A stretch of 63,729 nt of DNA, taken from positions 1-63,729 of the forward strand of contig CAYRTL010000014.1 of the NCBI GenBank assembly GCA_964427005.1, given 5' to 3'. A program made the position numbers and the translations under genes. The stretch is from JAMXLO01 sp964427005. GTDB lineage: Bacteria > Pseudomonadota > Alphaproteobacteria > Acetobacterales > Acetobacteraceae. This document shows, piece by piece, positions 63,668-63,729 of the stretch (within the stretch, counting starts at the first letter, position 1; every line of letters begins with the position of its first letter). The notes beneath the pieces are model-generated. The model did no database searches. It saw only the letters and a program-made list of their open reading frames with translations, and was not told the DNA's origin.

Positions 63668-63729
63668 AACTAATCTAGTCGCCCCTGAAAAACCGGTAGC
63701 ATATTGAGTGGCAAGGGATTCTTGCTGTG

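Overview
The window is high-GC chromosomal DNA with tightly packed genes, frequent ATGA or TGATG overlaps and many alphaproteobacterial families: HIG1-domain protein, GluQ, an EtfBA/3-hydroxyacyl-CoA dehydrogenase block, HicB-type antitoxin and 2OG-Fe dioxygenases. The best guess is an alphaproteobacterium of the Rhodospirillales/Acetobacteraceae type. This rests on gene content and style only. A 100-base run of N at 57131-57230 marks a scaffold join.

Layout. 1-12864 is housekeeping: thpR and an arylesterase divergent from a YbbA/YbbP-like ABC exporter, a Bax-inhibitor-1 protein, bcp-glnE, and a large AsmA/YhdP-like protein. 12913-15946 (minus) is an unusual three-gene signalling operon: a secreted caspase-fold protein that has lost its catalytic residues and carries a peptidoglycan-binding tail, a membrane haem-type (CxxCH) sensor with HAMP but no output domain, and a Ser/Thr kinase whose glycine loop is intact only if translation starts at an ATT codon. 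16008-18830 is a HAD/NTF2/GMC-oxidoreductase set, followed by tRNA-Lys(CTT). 19114-22396 is an accessory patch of lower GC: a GrlR-like protein, the leader of a TIR-type protein without its TIR domain, an abortive-infection protein, unknown proteins, an orphan HicB and a wrecked HigA. 22438-25180 holds cell-wall enzymes. 28378-32853 is a creatininase-hyuB-hyuA operon.

32854-48646 is dominated by potassium transport. A complete kdp operon (27-aa microprotein, kdpF, A, B, C, D, E and a PtsN-like IIA gene) lies 5 kb downstream of an orphan second kdpA. The orphan is preceded by its own microprotein, and all four of its ion-filter loops are altered. Both kdpA loci have a perfect FNR/FixK-type box (TTGAT-N4-ATCAA) upstream, and the kdp-side box is shared with a divergent tandem universal stress protein. 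Between the two loci lie a ParB/sulfiredoxin-like protein, a Cys-phosphatase, a SOUL haem-binding protein and an outer-membrane porin. Oxygen-linked control of potassium uptake is the simplest reading.

48651-63729 returns to mixed functions: HNH nuclease, esterase, gluQ, a 2OG dioxygenase, an MscS channel, etfBA-hbd, a truncated antitoxin at the gap, a TauD dioxygenase, a possible BPSL0067/STY0301 effector-immunity pair, dut, a deleted phosphotransferase gene, a nitrate/taurine-type ABC transporter and a Tyr/Pro-rich secreted protein related to one at 27170. A palindromic intergenic repeat occurs three times, twice inside the kdp operon.
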